NCBI GenBank assembly: GCA_004348925.1
Contig: RCMX01000006.1
Coordinates: forward strand, 553,443 to 617,442
DNA length: 64,000 nt
Direction of reading: 5' to 3'
DNA from: Actinomycetota bacterium
GTDB taxonomy: Bacteria; Actinomycetota; Coriobacteriia; Anaerosomatales; Anaerosomataceae
Shown here piece by piece: positions 18,566 through 28,932 of this stretch; position 1 is the first letter of the stretch, and each line of letters starts with the position of its first letter. Below the pieces are notes generated by a model, which was given only the letters and a program-made list of their open reading frames with translations, was not told the origin of the DNA and made no database searches. Made by a program: the position numbers and the translations under genes.

Positions 18566-19309
18566 CTACTTAGGGTGCACAACCACCTGACGAAATGGCT
18601 CTTCTCCCTGGCTCGCAGTAGTAATGCGACGGTCGTTGCGAAGAACCATGTGGATCACCTTGCGCTCGAAGCTCGTCATCGGCCTGAGCTCGACCGGTCG
18701 ACCTTGTCGCGCAACACGGTCTGCAGCCCGACGCGCGATCTCCTCAAGCTTGATCCGGCGACGGTATCGATATCCCGACACATCGACAACGATCGGAAAG
18801 CGCCGTTCGATGCGCCGGTTAGTAATCGCTGAGACAAGAATCTGCAGAGCATCGAGTGTCCGACCGTGTCGTCCTATGAGGATCCCAAGATCGTCACCGA
18901 CAATGTCCATGATGATCTCGTTCTCGTCGCCCTCGTACTCCTCAATCTCGGACTCAATGCCAAGTGGACCGAGGATGCTGTTGATGACCGCAACCGCTTC
19001 GTCCGCTATCGCATCGAGTTCCTCATCGCTCAGGTCGGAAGGGGAGGCCTCGTCATAGCCTGCGTGGTTCGCTGGGCCCTCGTCCTCGAGACCCTCGTCG
19101 TCAGCCTCATCCTCCTCAGCACCCGGCGCCACGTACCCGGCTTTGATCCAGACTCGAACTTTCGCAGCCTTCTCGGCACCGAACAAGCCTTTGCCTCCGC
19201 CTTCAAGCACCTCGTACTCTACGGCATCCTGTTGAACGCCCATCTCCTCGAGCGCTGCGTCAAGAGCTTCCGGGACTGACGGCCCTTCGACGATGGTTTC
19301 CTTAATCAT
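18566..19309 (-). CDS. khpB: KhpB/Jag RNA-binding protein (Jag_N-KH-R3H)
   Basis: 247 residues. The N-terminal Jag domain has an EALDAALEEMGV start and KGLFG motif (residues 1-52). An acidic linker (about 60-105) is rich in Asp/Glu. A KH-II domain with GRHGRTLDALQ covers about 140-175, and an R3H domain with ERKVIHMVLRNDRRI ends the protein. Homologues bind RNA with KhpA and affect cell elongation and division in Gram-positive bacteria. It starts directly after the yidC stop, the standard yidC-jag pair, so the two are cotranscribed. A hairpin follows it. Confidence 0.94.
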   Translation of the reverse strand: MIKETIVEGPSVPEALDAALEEMGVQQDAVEYEVLEGGGKGLFGAEKAAKVRVWIKAGYVAPGAEEDEADDEGLEDEGPANHAGYDEASPSDLSDEELDAIADEAVAVINSILGPLGIESEIEEYEGDENEIIMDIVGDDLGILIGRHGRTLDALQILVSAITNRRIERRFPIVVDVSGYRYRRRIKLEEIARRAADRVARQGRPVELRPMTSFERKVIHMVLRNDRRITTASQGEEPFRQVVVHPK

Positions 19310-20053
19310 CTATTCCGCTCCCTCTTTACGGGCGTACGCTTTCTGGAGTAGCCACTGCTGACCGATCTGAAGAACGCTGGATGTAACCCAGTAGACCAAG
19401 ACCCCGGCGGGGGAGACCCAGCCAAACCACAGCATCATGAGTGACATATACACGGCGATGTTGCGCTGGGACTTGTCAGTCCCTGGCTGCATGAGCTGTG
19501 GAACCAGAATACTGAGCCCGAACATCACAACGAGAATCGCGTACGGCAGTGCGGCCACGATCCCGCCGGATTCGAACATCTTCTGAGGGGTGCTGGTAAG
19601 GTCTGGAAGAATTATCCAGAAGCGCTTGGCCACAACGGCCTCTGCGGCCGGCAAAGCCGCTATGTGAGCAAGCAGAAGTCCCGGCACAAGGGTCTTCTTG
19701 CCGTCGATCTTCTTGCTGACGGAACCCAGCACGCGGAACAGCGCAAAGAAGATCGGCATCTGGAGGATCAACGGGAGACACCCGCCGAGCGGGTTGACCT
19801 TATTCTCCTGGTAGAACTTGAGCGTCTCTTCCTGGAGCTTCTCCTTGTTGTTCTTGTACTTCTCCTGCAGCTCCTTGATCTTGGGTTGGATTCGCTGAAG
19901 TTCATAGGTTGATTTCGTCTGCTTCATGGTCAGGGGCAGAAGAACCACCCGGATCGCCACTGTCAGCAGCACGATCGCGAAACCATAGTCATGCACATAC
20001 GAGTAGAAGAAGCTCAGTACCTCGAATAGGAACTTCTCGATCGGTTCGAGCAC
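19310..20053 (-). CDS. yidC: membrane protein insertase YidC/OxaI
   Basis: 247 residues, the short form without the large periplasmic domain of Proteobacteria. It has a helix near the N-terminus, the conserved GFAIVLLTVAIRVVLLPL helix carrying the groove arginine, a charged coiled-coil hairpin (TYELQRIQPKIKELQEKY), NPLGGCLPLILQMPIFFALF, and three further helices. It inserts membrane proteins alone or with SecYEG. GTG 20053 is preceded by GGAGG at nine bases. There is no obvious lipobox. Its place in rpmH-rnpA-yidD-yidC-jag is canonical. Confidence 0.95.
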   Translation of the reverse strand: MLEPIEKFLFEVLSFFYSYVHDYGFAIVLLTVAIRVVLLPLTMKQTKSTYELQRIQPKIKELQEKYKNNKEKLQEETLKFYQENKVNPLGGCLPLILQMPIFFALFRVLGSVSKKIDGKKTLVPGLLLAHIAALPAAEAVVAKRFWIILPDLTSTPQKMFESGGIVAALPYAILVVMFGLSILVPQLMQPGTDKSQRNIAVYMSLMMLWFGWVSPAGVLVYWVTSSVLQIGQQWLLQKAYARKEGAE

Positions 20054-20220
20054 GGGGGATTACCTCCTTGGTAAGGCACGGGGCCCAAGAATCCTCGGTT
20101 CTTCTCCGCTCCGGTGGGTCCGGGGGTCCACGCTGTTTTCACTCTTCTATCTACCACACGCAAAGCAATAAGAGAAACGTGACTCGCCGTGCGGTCGCAC
20201 AACCTCTCCAGACGGCCCAC

Positions 20221-20439
20221 CTACGGAACAGGATCGCAGCCGCCAGGATTCCAGGGGTGACACCTTCCGATTCGCTTCAGAGCCAGCCAGCCACCCCGAA
20301 GCACACCGTGGCGTTCAATGGCGGTGACGGCATACGTTGAGCAGGTCGGTGTAAACCGGCACGTTGGCGGCAGTAGGGGAGAAATCAGGCGCTGGTACGC
20401 CTTGATCGGAGCCGTCACGATGCGTCTGATCAGAGTCAT
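20221..20439 (-). CDS. yidD: membrane-protein insertion efficiency factor YidD
   Basis: 72 residues. The sequence has the family signature [31 protein letters not shown] followed (in separate stretches) by [10 protein letters not shown]. The cysteines in CRFTPTCS and [11 protein letters not shown] are all present. The family assists YidC-dependent insertion and is associated with the inner face of the membrane. ATG 20439 overlaps the rnpA stop as ATGA. A 167-base gap, with no recognisable gene or hairpin, separates it from yidC. Confidence 0.95.
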   Translation of the reverse strand: MTLIRRIVTAPIKAYQRLISPLLPPTCRFTPTCSTYAVTAIERHGVLRGGWLALKRIGRCHPWNPGGCDPVP

Positions 20440-20774
20440 TTCGCACCTCGAACTCGCGCAAGCGCGTCTCGAAGGTCCTGATCGACCCGCTGTGGTGGCG
20501 CAGTTGCGAGCCCGGGCCTGGCAACAAGAGCAACATCCAGTCCAGGCCACGGGCCGCCGACACGGCGATACGCCGCACGCAACACCCGTTTACATCTGTT
20601 GCGCAAGACCGCATTCCCGAGCTTCTTGCCTGCAACAAAAAGCACGCGCCCCCCTGGGAGGTCGCGTGCTTCTGGTGTTGGAAGACCCAAGACGAGGACG
20701 AGCCTGCTTGTACCCCGCCGGCCTTCTTTGAAGAGACGATCGATGTCGGCCGAAGCCTTGATCGTGTTCATCAT
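20436..20774 (-). CDS. rnpA: ribonuclease P protein component
   Basis: 112 residues. Contains the RNR signature of the family, [21 protein letters not shown], seen here as [14 protein letters not shown], which binds the RNase P RNA. The protein is basic, as expected for the cofactor that helps mature tRNA 5' ends. It lies 30 bases downstream of rpmH and overlaps yidD by four bases. ATG 20774 is chosen; there is a second ATG right after it and the ribosome-binding site is weak. Confidence 0.94.
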   Translation of the reverse strand: MMNTIKASADIDRLFKEGRRGTSRLVLVLGLPTPEARDLPGGRVLFVAGKKLGNAVLRNRCKRVLRAAYRRVGGPWPGLDVALVARPGLATAPPQRVDQDLRDALARVRGAK

Positions 20775-20804
20775 GTCCCGTGCCCGTGAGGGCCGGAACC
20801 GTTA

Positions 20805-20948
20805 CTACGCGGCGCTCGGCGTGAGGACGTGACGTCCCTTGCGACGGCGTGCGGCGATGACTGCCCGGCCGCCTCGTGTTGCCATGCGTGAGCGGAAACC
20901 GTGCGTCTTCGCACGCTTCCGGTTATTCGGCTGGTATGTGCGCTTCAT
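20805..20948 (-). CDS. rpmH: 50S ribosomal protein L34
   Basis: 47 residues. Translation gives [20 protein letters not shown], the nearly invariant start of L34, followed by [19 protein letters not shown] and a short tail. ATG 20948 has GGAGGATCCC directly upstream. It is the first gene of the minus-strand cluster that leaves oriC and is driven by the strong promoter at 21001-21030. Confidence 0.98.
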   Translation of the reverse strand: MKRTYQPNNRKRAKTHGFRSRMATRGGRAVIAARRRKGRHVLTPSAA

Positions 20949-21000
20949 GGGATCCTCCGTTCGGGGCGTCCGAGAACACACCCGGACGATAAGCCTGGTG

Positions 21001-21030
21001 ATTATACTGACACCCCACTGCGGGTGTCAA
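21001..21030 (-). promoter_or_regulatory. rpmH operon promoter with embedded inverted repeat
   Basis: On the minus strand TTGACA (21030-21025) and TATAAT (21006-21001) are perfect hexamers separated by 18 bases, about 50 bases before rpmH. An 8-bp perfect inverted repeat, TGACACCC-CACTGC-GGGTGTCA (21008-21029), fills the spacer and covers most of the -35, where a bound protein would block RNA polymerase. Confidence 0.85.
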
Positions 21031-21117
21031 TGAAGTCTGCGCCAGGTTAGGCCGTTGCGAGTTTCCGCAGCCGATCCCTCACTTTCCTTGTTGCGGTCGA
21101 CAAAATACTCAGGAAAT

Positions 21118-21126
21118 TGTGGATAG
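21118..21126 (-). other. DnaA box, near-consensus
   Basis: TGTGGATAG; one mismatch to the perfect box TGTGGATAA (TTATCCACA on the other strand). It abuts a weaker variant, TGTGGAAAA, at 21127-21135. Confidence 0.75.
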
Positions 21127-21159
21127 TGTGGAAAACCCAGGATTCACGACTGTCGAACC

Positions 21160-21168
21160 TGTGGATAA
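21160..21168 (-). other. DnaA box, perfect
   Basis: TGTGGATAA, the exact complement of the consensus TTATCCACA. It is the only perfect copy seen in the rpmH-dnaA interval. Confidence 0.9.
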
Positions 21169-21502
21169 CCCTCCAGCGCTCGTTGTTCACCGACTACCCC
21201 TCTGTTAGAATCGGCGCTGTTTCCACAGGCCGCGCATTATGGAAGTTCACCTTGAAAATGACCTGGTAGAGGCCTATTGGTGGCCTTTGGCTAATCTTGG
21301 TATACGGACATGTGTTCGGTTTTCCACAACTTCTTTCACGTATGTGTCTTCCGTTGATGACACTGTCCACAGAATCCACTGGAAGGAAGCGATCCGCACT
21401 GTCTCTGGAAGGGTTCCAAGACGCCGAATAGCCGTCAACCTGGGCTTCTAGTGGATTCAGGCGAGTGATCGACGCGAGATTCTCCACAGATGTGGAAAGT
21501 CT

Positions 21503-21511
21503 TGTGGACAA
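21503..21511 (-). other. DnaA box, TTGTCCACA type
   Basis: TGTGGACAA, complement of TTGTCCACA, a form common in high-GC actinobacterial origins. It is close to two weaker boxes at 21480-21499. Confidence 0.75.
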
Positions 21512-21570
21512 CTCGCAAAGCAGCAGGTAGATGGGTTTCAGGGGATGTGGCTACAGTTTCGGTGGAGTGT

Positions 21571-21579
21571 TGTGGATAC
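21571..21579 (-). other. DnaA box, near-consensus
   Basis: TGTGGATAC; one mismatch to the consensus. It lies about 80 bases before the GHKL-ATPase gene start. Confidence 0.7.
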
Positions 21580-21659
21580 GGCTTCTAGCTGCACGTTAAT
21601 GATGAAGGTAGCGCTGGTGTTGTGTTGATAAGTCTGTGGAGCGAGAGGGGGGGACCGGA

Positions 21660-22502
21660 ATGAAGTCGTTCTTCGATGGCAATGTGTCTGTGACGAACAG
21701 TGGTCCCCCGGAGGCCATCGGGCCAGTGGAACGCAGGCTTTCCGAGACGCCTTCCCTTGCTCCAACGGACAGGGCATCAGCTGCCCGGGTAGCGATCTAT
21801 GATTCTCTCACCGCTTCGCCCCGTGTGGAGGATGTGACCGGCGCGGACGCTCGCGCGTTTGTCGAAGCACTCTCTTCTCGCGCGTACCAACTTTCCCATG
21901 AGTGTGGTGGATCGCTCCCGTATATGGTCATCCGTGAGGTCGTTGAGAATCTGATTCACGCCCACTTCGCGGAGGTGGTCGTCACCATCTTAGATAACGG
22001 GAACACCATTCGGTTCGCGGACCAAGGGCCGGGTATTCCTGACAAGGAGCGAGTATTCGTTCCGGGCTTCTCGACCGCGACACACGAAATGAAGACAGTC
22101 ATCAAAGGTGTCGGTTCCGGGCTTCCTGTGGCTCGCGAGTGTCTTACCTTCTCGAGCGGCACGATCACAATCGAGGACAACCTCGGCCGAGGTTGCGTCG
22201 TGACGATTCACGTCGATCCGGATCCTGTGGTCTGCGATGACCCAGCCGATACACCCCGGGTCCATGCAAGCACACATGCCCCTCGTTTGACATTGCGCCA
22301 AAAACAGGTGCTCTCTTTGGTGCTCGAGATGGGCTCAGTGGGACCATCCGTGGTCTCCAAGGAGCTTGGTGTTGGTCTCTCTACCGCATACCGGGACCTT
22401 GCGTCCCTTGAGGATTGTGGATTGATCATCTCCGATGAGAACGGCAAGCGGGTTCTTGCTCCTTTGGGGGCCGACTCGCTTGATTCGCTCTTCAACAACT
22501 GA
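21660..22502 (+). CDS. GHKL ATPase fused to a winged-helix DNA-binding domain, origin-linked
   Basis: 280 residues, function not known to me. Residues about 60-190 form a histidine-kinase-type ATP-binding fold: an N-box region [12 protein letters not shown], a G1 box DQGPGIPD, a lid region and a G2 box [12 protein letters not shown]. There is no phosphoacceptor histidine domain. Residues about 218-275 form a winged helix: [19 protein letters not shown], then [25 protein letters not shown]. The protein could therefore sense ATP or a partner kinase-style and bind DNA. It sits between the DnaA boxes and dnaA, 14 bases upstream of dnaA, so it is probably cotranscribed with it. ATG 21660 is preceded by a long G-run Shine-Dalgarno. 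Candidate roles (dnaA or origin regulator, anti-sigma-like factor) are inference. Confidence 0.8.
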   Translation: MKSFFDGNVSVTNSGPPEAIGPVERRLSETPSLAPTDRASAARVAIYDSLTASPRVEDVTGADARAFVEALSSRAYQLSHECGGSLPYMVIREVVENLIHAHFAEVVVTILDNGNTIRFADQGPGIPDKERVFVPGFSTATHEMKTVIKGVGSGLPVARECLTFSSGTITIEDNLGRGCVVTIHVDPDPVVCDDPADTPRVHASTHAPRLTLRQKQVLSLVLEMGSVGPSVVSKELGVGLSTAYRDLASLEDCGLIISDENGKRVLAPLGADSLDSLFNN

Positions 22503-22516
22503 TCCGGGGGACAGAC

Positions 22517-23899
22517 GTGCAAGATGTGCAAGAACTATGGGATGAAACTCTTGCGGTAGTTCGCAACGAGCTGAACACACCCACGTTCAAGACGTGGTTC
22601 GAGAACACCTCACCGCTTGGGGTTGTCGATGAGACGCTAATCATCGCCGTCCAGAACGAATTCGCCAGGGATTGGCTTGAGTCACGTTACTCCGGGCTTC
22701 TCTCTTCGGCACTGGCTCAGGTTCTTGGTCACCCGATGAGCGTCGCTTTCGAGGTGCCCGCAGATGGAGCGTCTACAACTGCAGCGGCGAGCGCTCCTGT
22801 GGAACCTTTGGGGATGCCGGATCTGGAAGAGGTAGAACAGAAACGCGTCAAAGAGGCGACGGATGGAGAATTCAACCCGAAGTACACCTTCGACTCCTTC
22901 GTGATGGGTACGTCGAACCAGTTCGCCTACCATGCAGCTCTTGCTGTCGCTGAGACTCCAGGCGGAGCATATAACCCTCTCTTCATCTACGGCGGCGTAG
23001 GACTCGGGAAGACGCACCTGTTGCAGTCGATCGGTCACTACGTGAAGACGAGTTTTCCTCACATGCGCGTGAAGTATGTATCAACCGAACAGTTTACAAA
23101 CGACTTCATCAACTCGATCGGCAACCGCGATAAGAGCCGTATCGAAGGATTCCGGCGCCAGTATCGGACGAACGACGTCCTACTCGTGGATGATATTCAG
23201 TTCCTTGCCGGAAAAGAGGGCACCCAGGAGGAGTTCTTCCACACGTTCAACACCCTTCAGCAGGCCGGCAAGCAGATCGTTCTGTCATCCGATCGCCCAC
23301 CAAAAGACATCGGAAGCATCGAGGATAGGTTGCGCAGCCGGTTCGAGATGGGGCTCATAACCGATATCCAACCACCGGAGCTTGAGACCCGTATAGCGAT
23401 TCTCAGGCGCAAGGTGGAGGCGGAGAATCTCACGGTTCCGCCAGATGTACTCACCTTCATCGCTGATCGAATCTCATCAAACATCAGAGAGCTTGAAGGT
23501 GCGCTGATCCGTATCGTGGCTTTCAGTTCGCTCACCAGGCACGTAATCGATACGGACCTCGCTCGGAGCGTCTTGAAAGACATCTTCCCAGAGCGATCAA
23601 TCAAGCCGATCGCCATCAACACGATTCAACAAGAGGTGTGCAAGTTCTACAGCATCAGTAAGAACGACCTCGTTGGAAACAAGCGATCTCAAGCCATCGT
23701 GTATCCCCGACAAGTGGCCATGTATCTCGCGCGCGAACTAACAGATATGTCCTTGCCGAGAATCGGAGCAGAATTCGGTGGTCGGGACCACACGACTGTG
23801 ATGCATGCAACCGCCAAGATCACGAAGCTCCTTAATGCTCAGCGTGAAGTGTTCACTCAGGTCCAAACACTCACTAACCTAGTCAAACAACGGAACTAA
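22517..23899 (+). CDS. dnaA: chromosomal replication initiator DnaA
   Basis: 460 residues. Domain I (about 1-85) starts with [13 protein letters not shown] and contains [10 protein letters not shown] short linker (domain II) is followed by the AAA+ domain III with Walker [10 protein letters not shown], Walker [15 protein letters not shown], and sensor motifs. Domain IV ends with the DNA-binding signature [12 protein letters not shown]. DnaA opens oriC and loads the helicase; it also acts as a transcription factor. The GTG start at 22517 follows GGGGGACAG. DnaA-box clusters lie on both sides (20.9-21.7 kb and 23.9-24.1 kb). Confidence 0.98.
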   Translation: MQDVQELWDETLAVVRNELNTPTFKTWFENTSPLGVVDETLIIAVQNEFARDWLESRYSGLLSSALAQVLGHPMSVAFEVPADGASTTAAASAPVEPLGMPDLEEVEQKRVKEATDGEFNPKYTFDSFVMGTSNQFAYHAALAVAETPGGAYNPLFIYGGVGLGKTHLLQSIGHYVKTSFPHMRVKYVSTEQFTNDFINSIGNRDKSRIEGFRRQYRTNDVLLVDDIQFLAGKEGTQEEFFHTFNTLQQAGKQIVLSSDRPPKDIGSIEDRLRSRFEMGLITDIQPPELETRIAILRRKVEAENLTVPPDVLTFIADRISSNIRELEGALIRIVAFSSLTRHVIDTDLARSVLKDIFPERSIKPIAINTIQQEVCKFYSISKNDLVGNKRSQAIVYPRQVAMYLARELTDMSLPRIGAEFGGRDHTTVMHATAKITKLLNAQREVFTQVQTLTNLVKQRN

Positions 23900-24117
23900 C
23901 AACTCTGTGGAGAACATGGGGGTAAGGTGGGGAAGACCGGGATTACCTGTTGAGAATACTGATAGCCTGTTGAAAGTGTGGATGGAGGAAGCAGTTCATA
24001 CACACGCCAACCCACAATAGACACACCGTGAACCACCTCGTGTTTCAGTAGATATCAACACCATCAACAGGCCCTACTACTATTACTGCTAGTTGATTAT
24101 CTAAGAAAGGAATCGGA
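23900..24117. other. oriC: oriC part II: dnaA-dnaN intergenic unwinding region
   Basis: 218 bases. It contains box-like sequences TGTGGAGAA (23906-23914) and TGTGGATGG (23977-23985). It also has two copies of CCTGTTGA (near 23946 and 23966), the reverse form TCAACAGG just before a GC step at about 24064-24071, a trinucleotide-periodic DnaA-trio element (24074-24092), and then AT-rich sequence up to dnaN. This is the arrangement of the Bacillus subtilis basal unwinding system: boxes, GC patch, trios, AT-rich DNA. Confidence 0.75.
24074..24092. other. DnaA-trio element
   Basis: CTACTACTATTACTGCTAG on the plus strand. Read on the other strand it is TAG-CAG-TAA-TAG-TAG-TAG, the three-base repeat to which DnaA filaments bind as single-stranded DNA. 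It follows a GGCC step and box-like TCAACAGG sequences and precedes AT-rich DNA. The third trio (CAG) is off-consensus. Confidence 0.7.
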
Positions 24118-25215
24118 ATGAAGGTCTCTATCGCTCGAACAGAGTTGTTGGACGCTCTCTCGATCGCGTCAAAAGGACTCTCCTCAAGAACCACCCTTCC
24201 GATCCTCTCAGGCATCCTCTTCTCAGCACAGAATGATGAGCTTCGGTTGAACTCCACCGACCTTGAGATATCCATAAAGACAAGTTCGAAGGCCCGTGTT
24301 GAAGAAGCCGGCAATGCGGTCATCCCCGGCAAATTGATCACTGACATCGTCCGGAATCTTCCGGAATCGGCAGTCACCATCGAAACAACCCAGAACGGTG
24401 CCACCATCTCATGCGCACAATCATCGTTCGTTGTGAGAACGCTCTCCGCCGATGACTTCCCGAAGTTCCCGGATGTGACACCGGGAGAGATGGTCTCCTT
24501 GCCGACCGGAGTGTTTTCTGAAGTGGTGCACCAGGTATCGAGGGCAGTCAGTAGGGATGAAACCAGACCGATTCTGACAGGGGTGCTGGTAGTTGTAGAT
24601 GAAGGAACGCTCCGTATGGCTGCAACCGATTCATACCGGTTGTGTGTACGAGAAGTCCCTGTCGATGGTGTTCTTGGTTCACTCGAAGCAGTGGTCCCTG
24701 GCCGCGCTATCGAAGATGTCGCCCGACTTGGAGCCTCCGCCGAGGCGATCAAGATAGGGGTTTCCGAGAACCAGGTAGTTTTCGCATTCAATCAAACCAC
24801 GTTCGTGAGCCGCAGGATCGAAGGGACATTCCCGAATCACAAACAACTCATTCCAAAGGAGTTCGTCACACGATTGACTATCGGGCGACAAGATCTGCTT
24901 GAGGCAGTGAAGAGAGTCTCTCTCATGGCACAACACAGCGCTCCTTTGAGAATGAAAGTAAGTACCACAGATAGGATTCTCACCATCTCCGCGCAAACAC
25001 AGGATGTCGGCGAAGCAACTGAAGATCTTGAGATCGACACACAGGGAGAAGACGTTGAGATCGCTTTCAATCACGCCTATCTGACGGATGGCATTTCGGT
25101 CGCCGACGGGGACAAGGTCGCGATCGAGATCGTGAGCCCCTTAAAGCCCGGCGTGATGAAGCACCCTGAGGGACAGGACTTCATCTATCTCCTTATGCCT
25201 GTTCGTCTCGGCTGA
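24118..25215 (+). CDS. dnaN: DNA polymerase III beta subunit (sliding clamp)
   Basis: 365 residues. Three clamp domains are recognisable. It opens with the typical MKVSIARTELLDALSIASKGL and contains PILSGILF and VPGRAIEDVARL, and it ends in YLLMPVRLG, which resembles the conserved clamp terminus with its MPxR motif. The dimeric ring tethers DNA polymerase III to DNA and recruits repair proteins. AAAGGA precedes ATG 24118. It follows the origin element and lies 10 bases upstream of recF, with which it is probably cotranscribed. Confidence 0.97.
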   Translation: MKVSIARTELLDALSIASKGLSSRTTLPILSGILFSAQNDELRLNSTDLEISIKTSSKARVEEAGNAVIPGKLITDIVRNLPESAVTIETTQNGATISCAQSSFVVRTLSADDFPKFPDVTPGEMVSLPTGVFSEVVHQVSRAVSRDETRPILTGVLVVVDEGTLRMAATDSYRLCVREVPVDGVLGSLEAVVPGRAIEDVARLGASAEAIKIGVSENQVVFAFNQTTFVSRRIEGTFPNHKQLIPKEFVTRLTIGRQDLLEAVKRVSLMAQHSAPLRMKVSTTDRILTISAQTQDVGEATEDLEIDTQGEDVEIAFNHAYLTDGISVADGDKVAIEIVSPLKPGVMKHPEGQDFIYLLMPVRLG

Positions 25216-25225
25216 GTCGGCGGGC

Positions 25226-26329
25226 GTGTACGTCAAGTCACTGCACCTTACGACGTTCCGGAACTACAGCGACCGGGAGATTCAACCATCTCCCGGTCTT
25301 ACTGTCCTCGTCGGTCCAAACGCGACAGGGAAGACGAATGTCATCGAGGCGCTACAGATTGTCACCTCGGGTCGTTCGTTCAGACGACCGAAATGGAATG
25401 AAGTGGTGCAGTGGGGGGCAGACCACGCAACGCTCGCAGCGGAGATCTCGGGCGAAGGATCCGATGTCCGTGTTGAGATAGTGATGCGTTCTGACTCGTC
25501 GCGGCTGTTTCGCGTCAATGGAAGCGTGAAGCGGAAGGTGTCAGACGCAACCGGTATCCTTCCCTGTGTCGTATTCACGCCGGACGATTTAGACCTTGCA
25601 AAAGGACCGGCCGAGACACGGCGTTCCGAGGTCGACGACCTTGGAGAGCAACTGTCAAAGACATACGGCGCGGTACGCAGGGACTACTCTCGAGTGGTCA
25701 GGCACAGAAACATCCTCCTACGTGAGTGGCAAGCGTCGGACAATGACCTTGAGCCATGGGATGTTCAAGTAGCCTCCCTCGGCAGTCGGCTCCTTGTGCA
25801 CAGAAGAAGGCTCCTTCGTCGGATAGCCGAGCATGCGACTGCCGCGTATAAGGACCTCTCGCAGGGCGAGGGTCTCAGTGTCCGTTACACCGACCGATGC
25901 GGGCTCCACACATCCTCTCTAGATGATGTGATAGAGGCGGATGAGGCCGAGAAGGCGATTCTGGCGTCACTGGAATCTCGGAGAAACGACGAAAGAACAC
26001 GCCGGGTGACACTCGTAGGCCCCCACCGAGACGAGATCGTATTCCTACTCGACGGGAACGACGCGCGATCGTACGCGTCACAGGGCCAACAACGAACGAT
26101 CGCACTTGCCTGGAAGCTGGCTGAAGTCCACGTCGTCGACGACGTGGTACACAAGAAACCGATCCTGTTACTCGATGACGTGATGTCGGAATTGGACGAA
26201 TCCCGGCGTCGTGCCCTCACGGGACTGGTACAACAGAACGTCCAGACGTTCGTCTCAACGACCGATGTAGCACATTTCGACTCCAATCTGATGAACGAAG
26301 CGCTGATCATCGAATCTAAGGAGCGCTAG
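25226..26329 (+). CDS. recF: DNA replication and repair protein RecF
   Basis: 367 residues, an SMC-like ATPase that loads RecA at gaps. It begins with LHLTTFRNYSDREI, has Walker A GPNATGKTN, and carries the RecF signature region around LAKGPAETRRSEVDDLGEQL. It ends with the ABC-type signature YASQGQQRT and Walker B ILLLDDVMSELDESRR. The start is GTG 25226, 10 bases after dnaN, with a poor ribosome-binding site, which suggests coupling to dnaN. The next gene (DUF721) begins four bases after its stop. Confidence 0.96.
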   Translation: MYVKSLHLTTFRNYSDREIQPSPGLTVLVGPNATGKTNVIEALQIVTSGRSFRRPKWNEVVQWGADHATLAAEISGEGSDVRVEIVMRSDSSRLFRVNGSVKRKVSDATGILPCVVFTPDDLDLAKGPAETRRSEVDDLGEQLSKTYGAVRRDYSRVVRHRNILLREWQASDNDLEPWDVQVASLGSRLLVHRRRLLRRIAEHATAAYKDLSQGEGLSVRYTDRCGLHTSSLDDVIEADEAEKAILASLESRRNDERTRRVTLVGPHRDEIVFLLDGNDARSYASQGQQRTIALAWKLAEVHVVDDVVHKKPILLLDDVMSELDESRRRALTGLVQQNVQTFVSTTDVAHFDSNLMNEALIIESKER

Positions 26330-26333
26330 TCGT

Positions 26334-26894
26334 ATGAGACGCCGTAAGCTCGACAGCATCGGAGACATCACCGATGCCGTCATTAGGCGGGCGGACCCCA
26401 AGAAACGCCGGTACGCGGCCAGAGTGGCATTGGTATGGGAACAGATAGCCGGCCCTGAAGTAGCCCAGCACACCGTCGCGGCCTCAGTTCGCGAAGGTGA
26501 GTTCGTGGTGAGTGTCGATTCCGCCGCCTGGGCGCATCAGCTTGACCTCATGAAGGACCGCTATCTGGCAAGTATTCGTTCAGAGATAGGTGAGGGTGTG
26601 GTCAAGACCATACGATTCACTGTCTCGAAGCAGGTCGAACGATCACGCTCGATTGAACATGAGGCAGCAAAGGTCTCAGAGTTCTATCAGCAAGAAGCCA
26701 CACCATCGATCCCCCTCAGTGAGAGTGAGCGACTACAAGCCGAGTACATCGCGGACGCCGTGAAAGATAACCACCTACGAGAGGCGGCTCTCAGGGTGAT
26801 GATCAAGGATCTTGAGTGGAAAAAGGGTGTTCGTGCCAACAGCGAGCCGCACGCGCCTTCTGATGGCGCGACAGGGGACAATTCGAGCCTCTAA
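26334..26894 (+). CDS. DUF721 protein, DciA-like (candidate helicase loader)
   Basis: 186 residues. The N-terminal half is a DUF721/DciA domain: VALVWEQIAGPEVAQHTVAAS is followed by a strand-rich part with SAAWAHQLDLMKDRYL. The C-terminal half is a charged helical extension. DciA proteins are the ancestral loaders of the DnaB helicase in bacteria without DnaC/DnaI, and the recF-DUF721-gyrB order is typical of Actinomycetota. It starts four bases after recF, so it is in the dnaN-recF unit. The loader role here is by family, not shown. Confidence 0.82.
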   Translation: MRRRKLDSIGDITDAVIRRADPKKRRYAARVALVWEQIAGPEVAQHTVAASVREGEFVVSVDSAAWAHQLDLMKDRYLASIRSEIGEGVVKTIRFTVSKQVERSRSIEHEAAKVSEFYQQEATPSIPLSESERLQAEYIADAVKDNHLREAALRVMIKDLEWKKGVRANSEPHAPSDGATGDNSSL

Positions 26895-26906
26895 CACTAC
26901 ACGTTG

Positions 26907-26915
26907 TGGTAAAAT
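26907..26915 (+). promoter_or_regulatory. candidate extended -10 promoter for gyrB
   Basis: TGG followed by TAAAAT (26910-26915) forms an extended -10 element about 75 bases upstream of gyrB. No good -35 hexamer is present. Supercoiling-sensitive control would fit the gene but cannot be read from this. Confidence 0.4.
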
Positions 26916-26971
26916 CGAAGGGTAGCGTCAACATGTCGTGGTTGATGCATTTCCAGTCGTTACGCCAATAG

Positions 26972-28903
<1,932 letters not shown>

Positions 28904-28932
28904 AGGCGTAGACAGACGAAGGATGGGTCGCG

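Larger units (their letters stand above)
20949..21659. other. oriC: oriC part I: DnaA-box cluster between rpmH and the dnaA-side genes
   Basis: 711 bases without a convincing gene, apart from the rpmH promoter. DnaA-box-like 9-mers recur in both orientations. They are one perfect box (21160-21168), close variants at 21118-21126, 21503-21511 and 21571-21579, and weaker TGTGGA/TCCACA forms near 21127, 21219, 21320, 21363, 21480, 21491 and 21623. The position between rpmH and dnaA and the flip in gene direction make this the box-rich half of the chromosomal origin. A 70-codon open frame at 21239-21451 overlaps the boxes and was rejected. Confidence 0.85.

Noticed and set aside
21239-21451. A 70-codon frame in the origin
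   Set aside because: It overlaps DnaA-box variants, lacks a ribosome-binding site and has no recognisable features.
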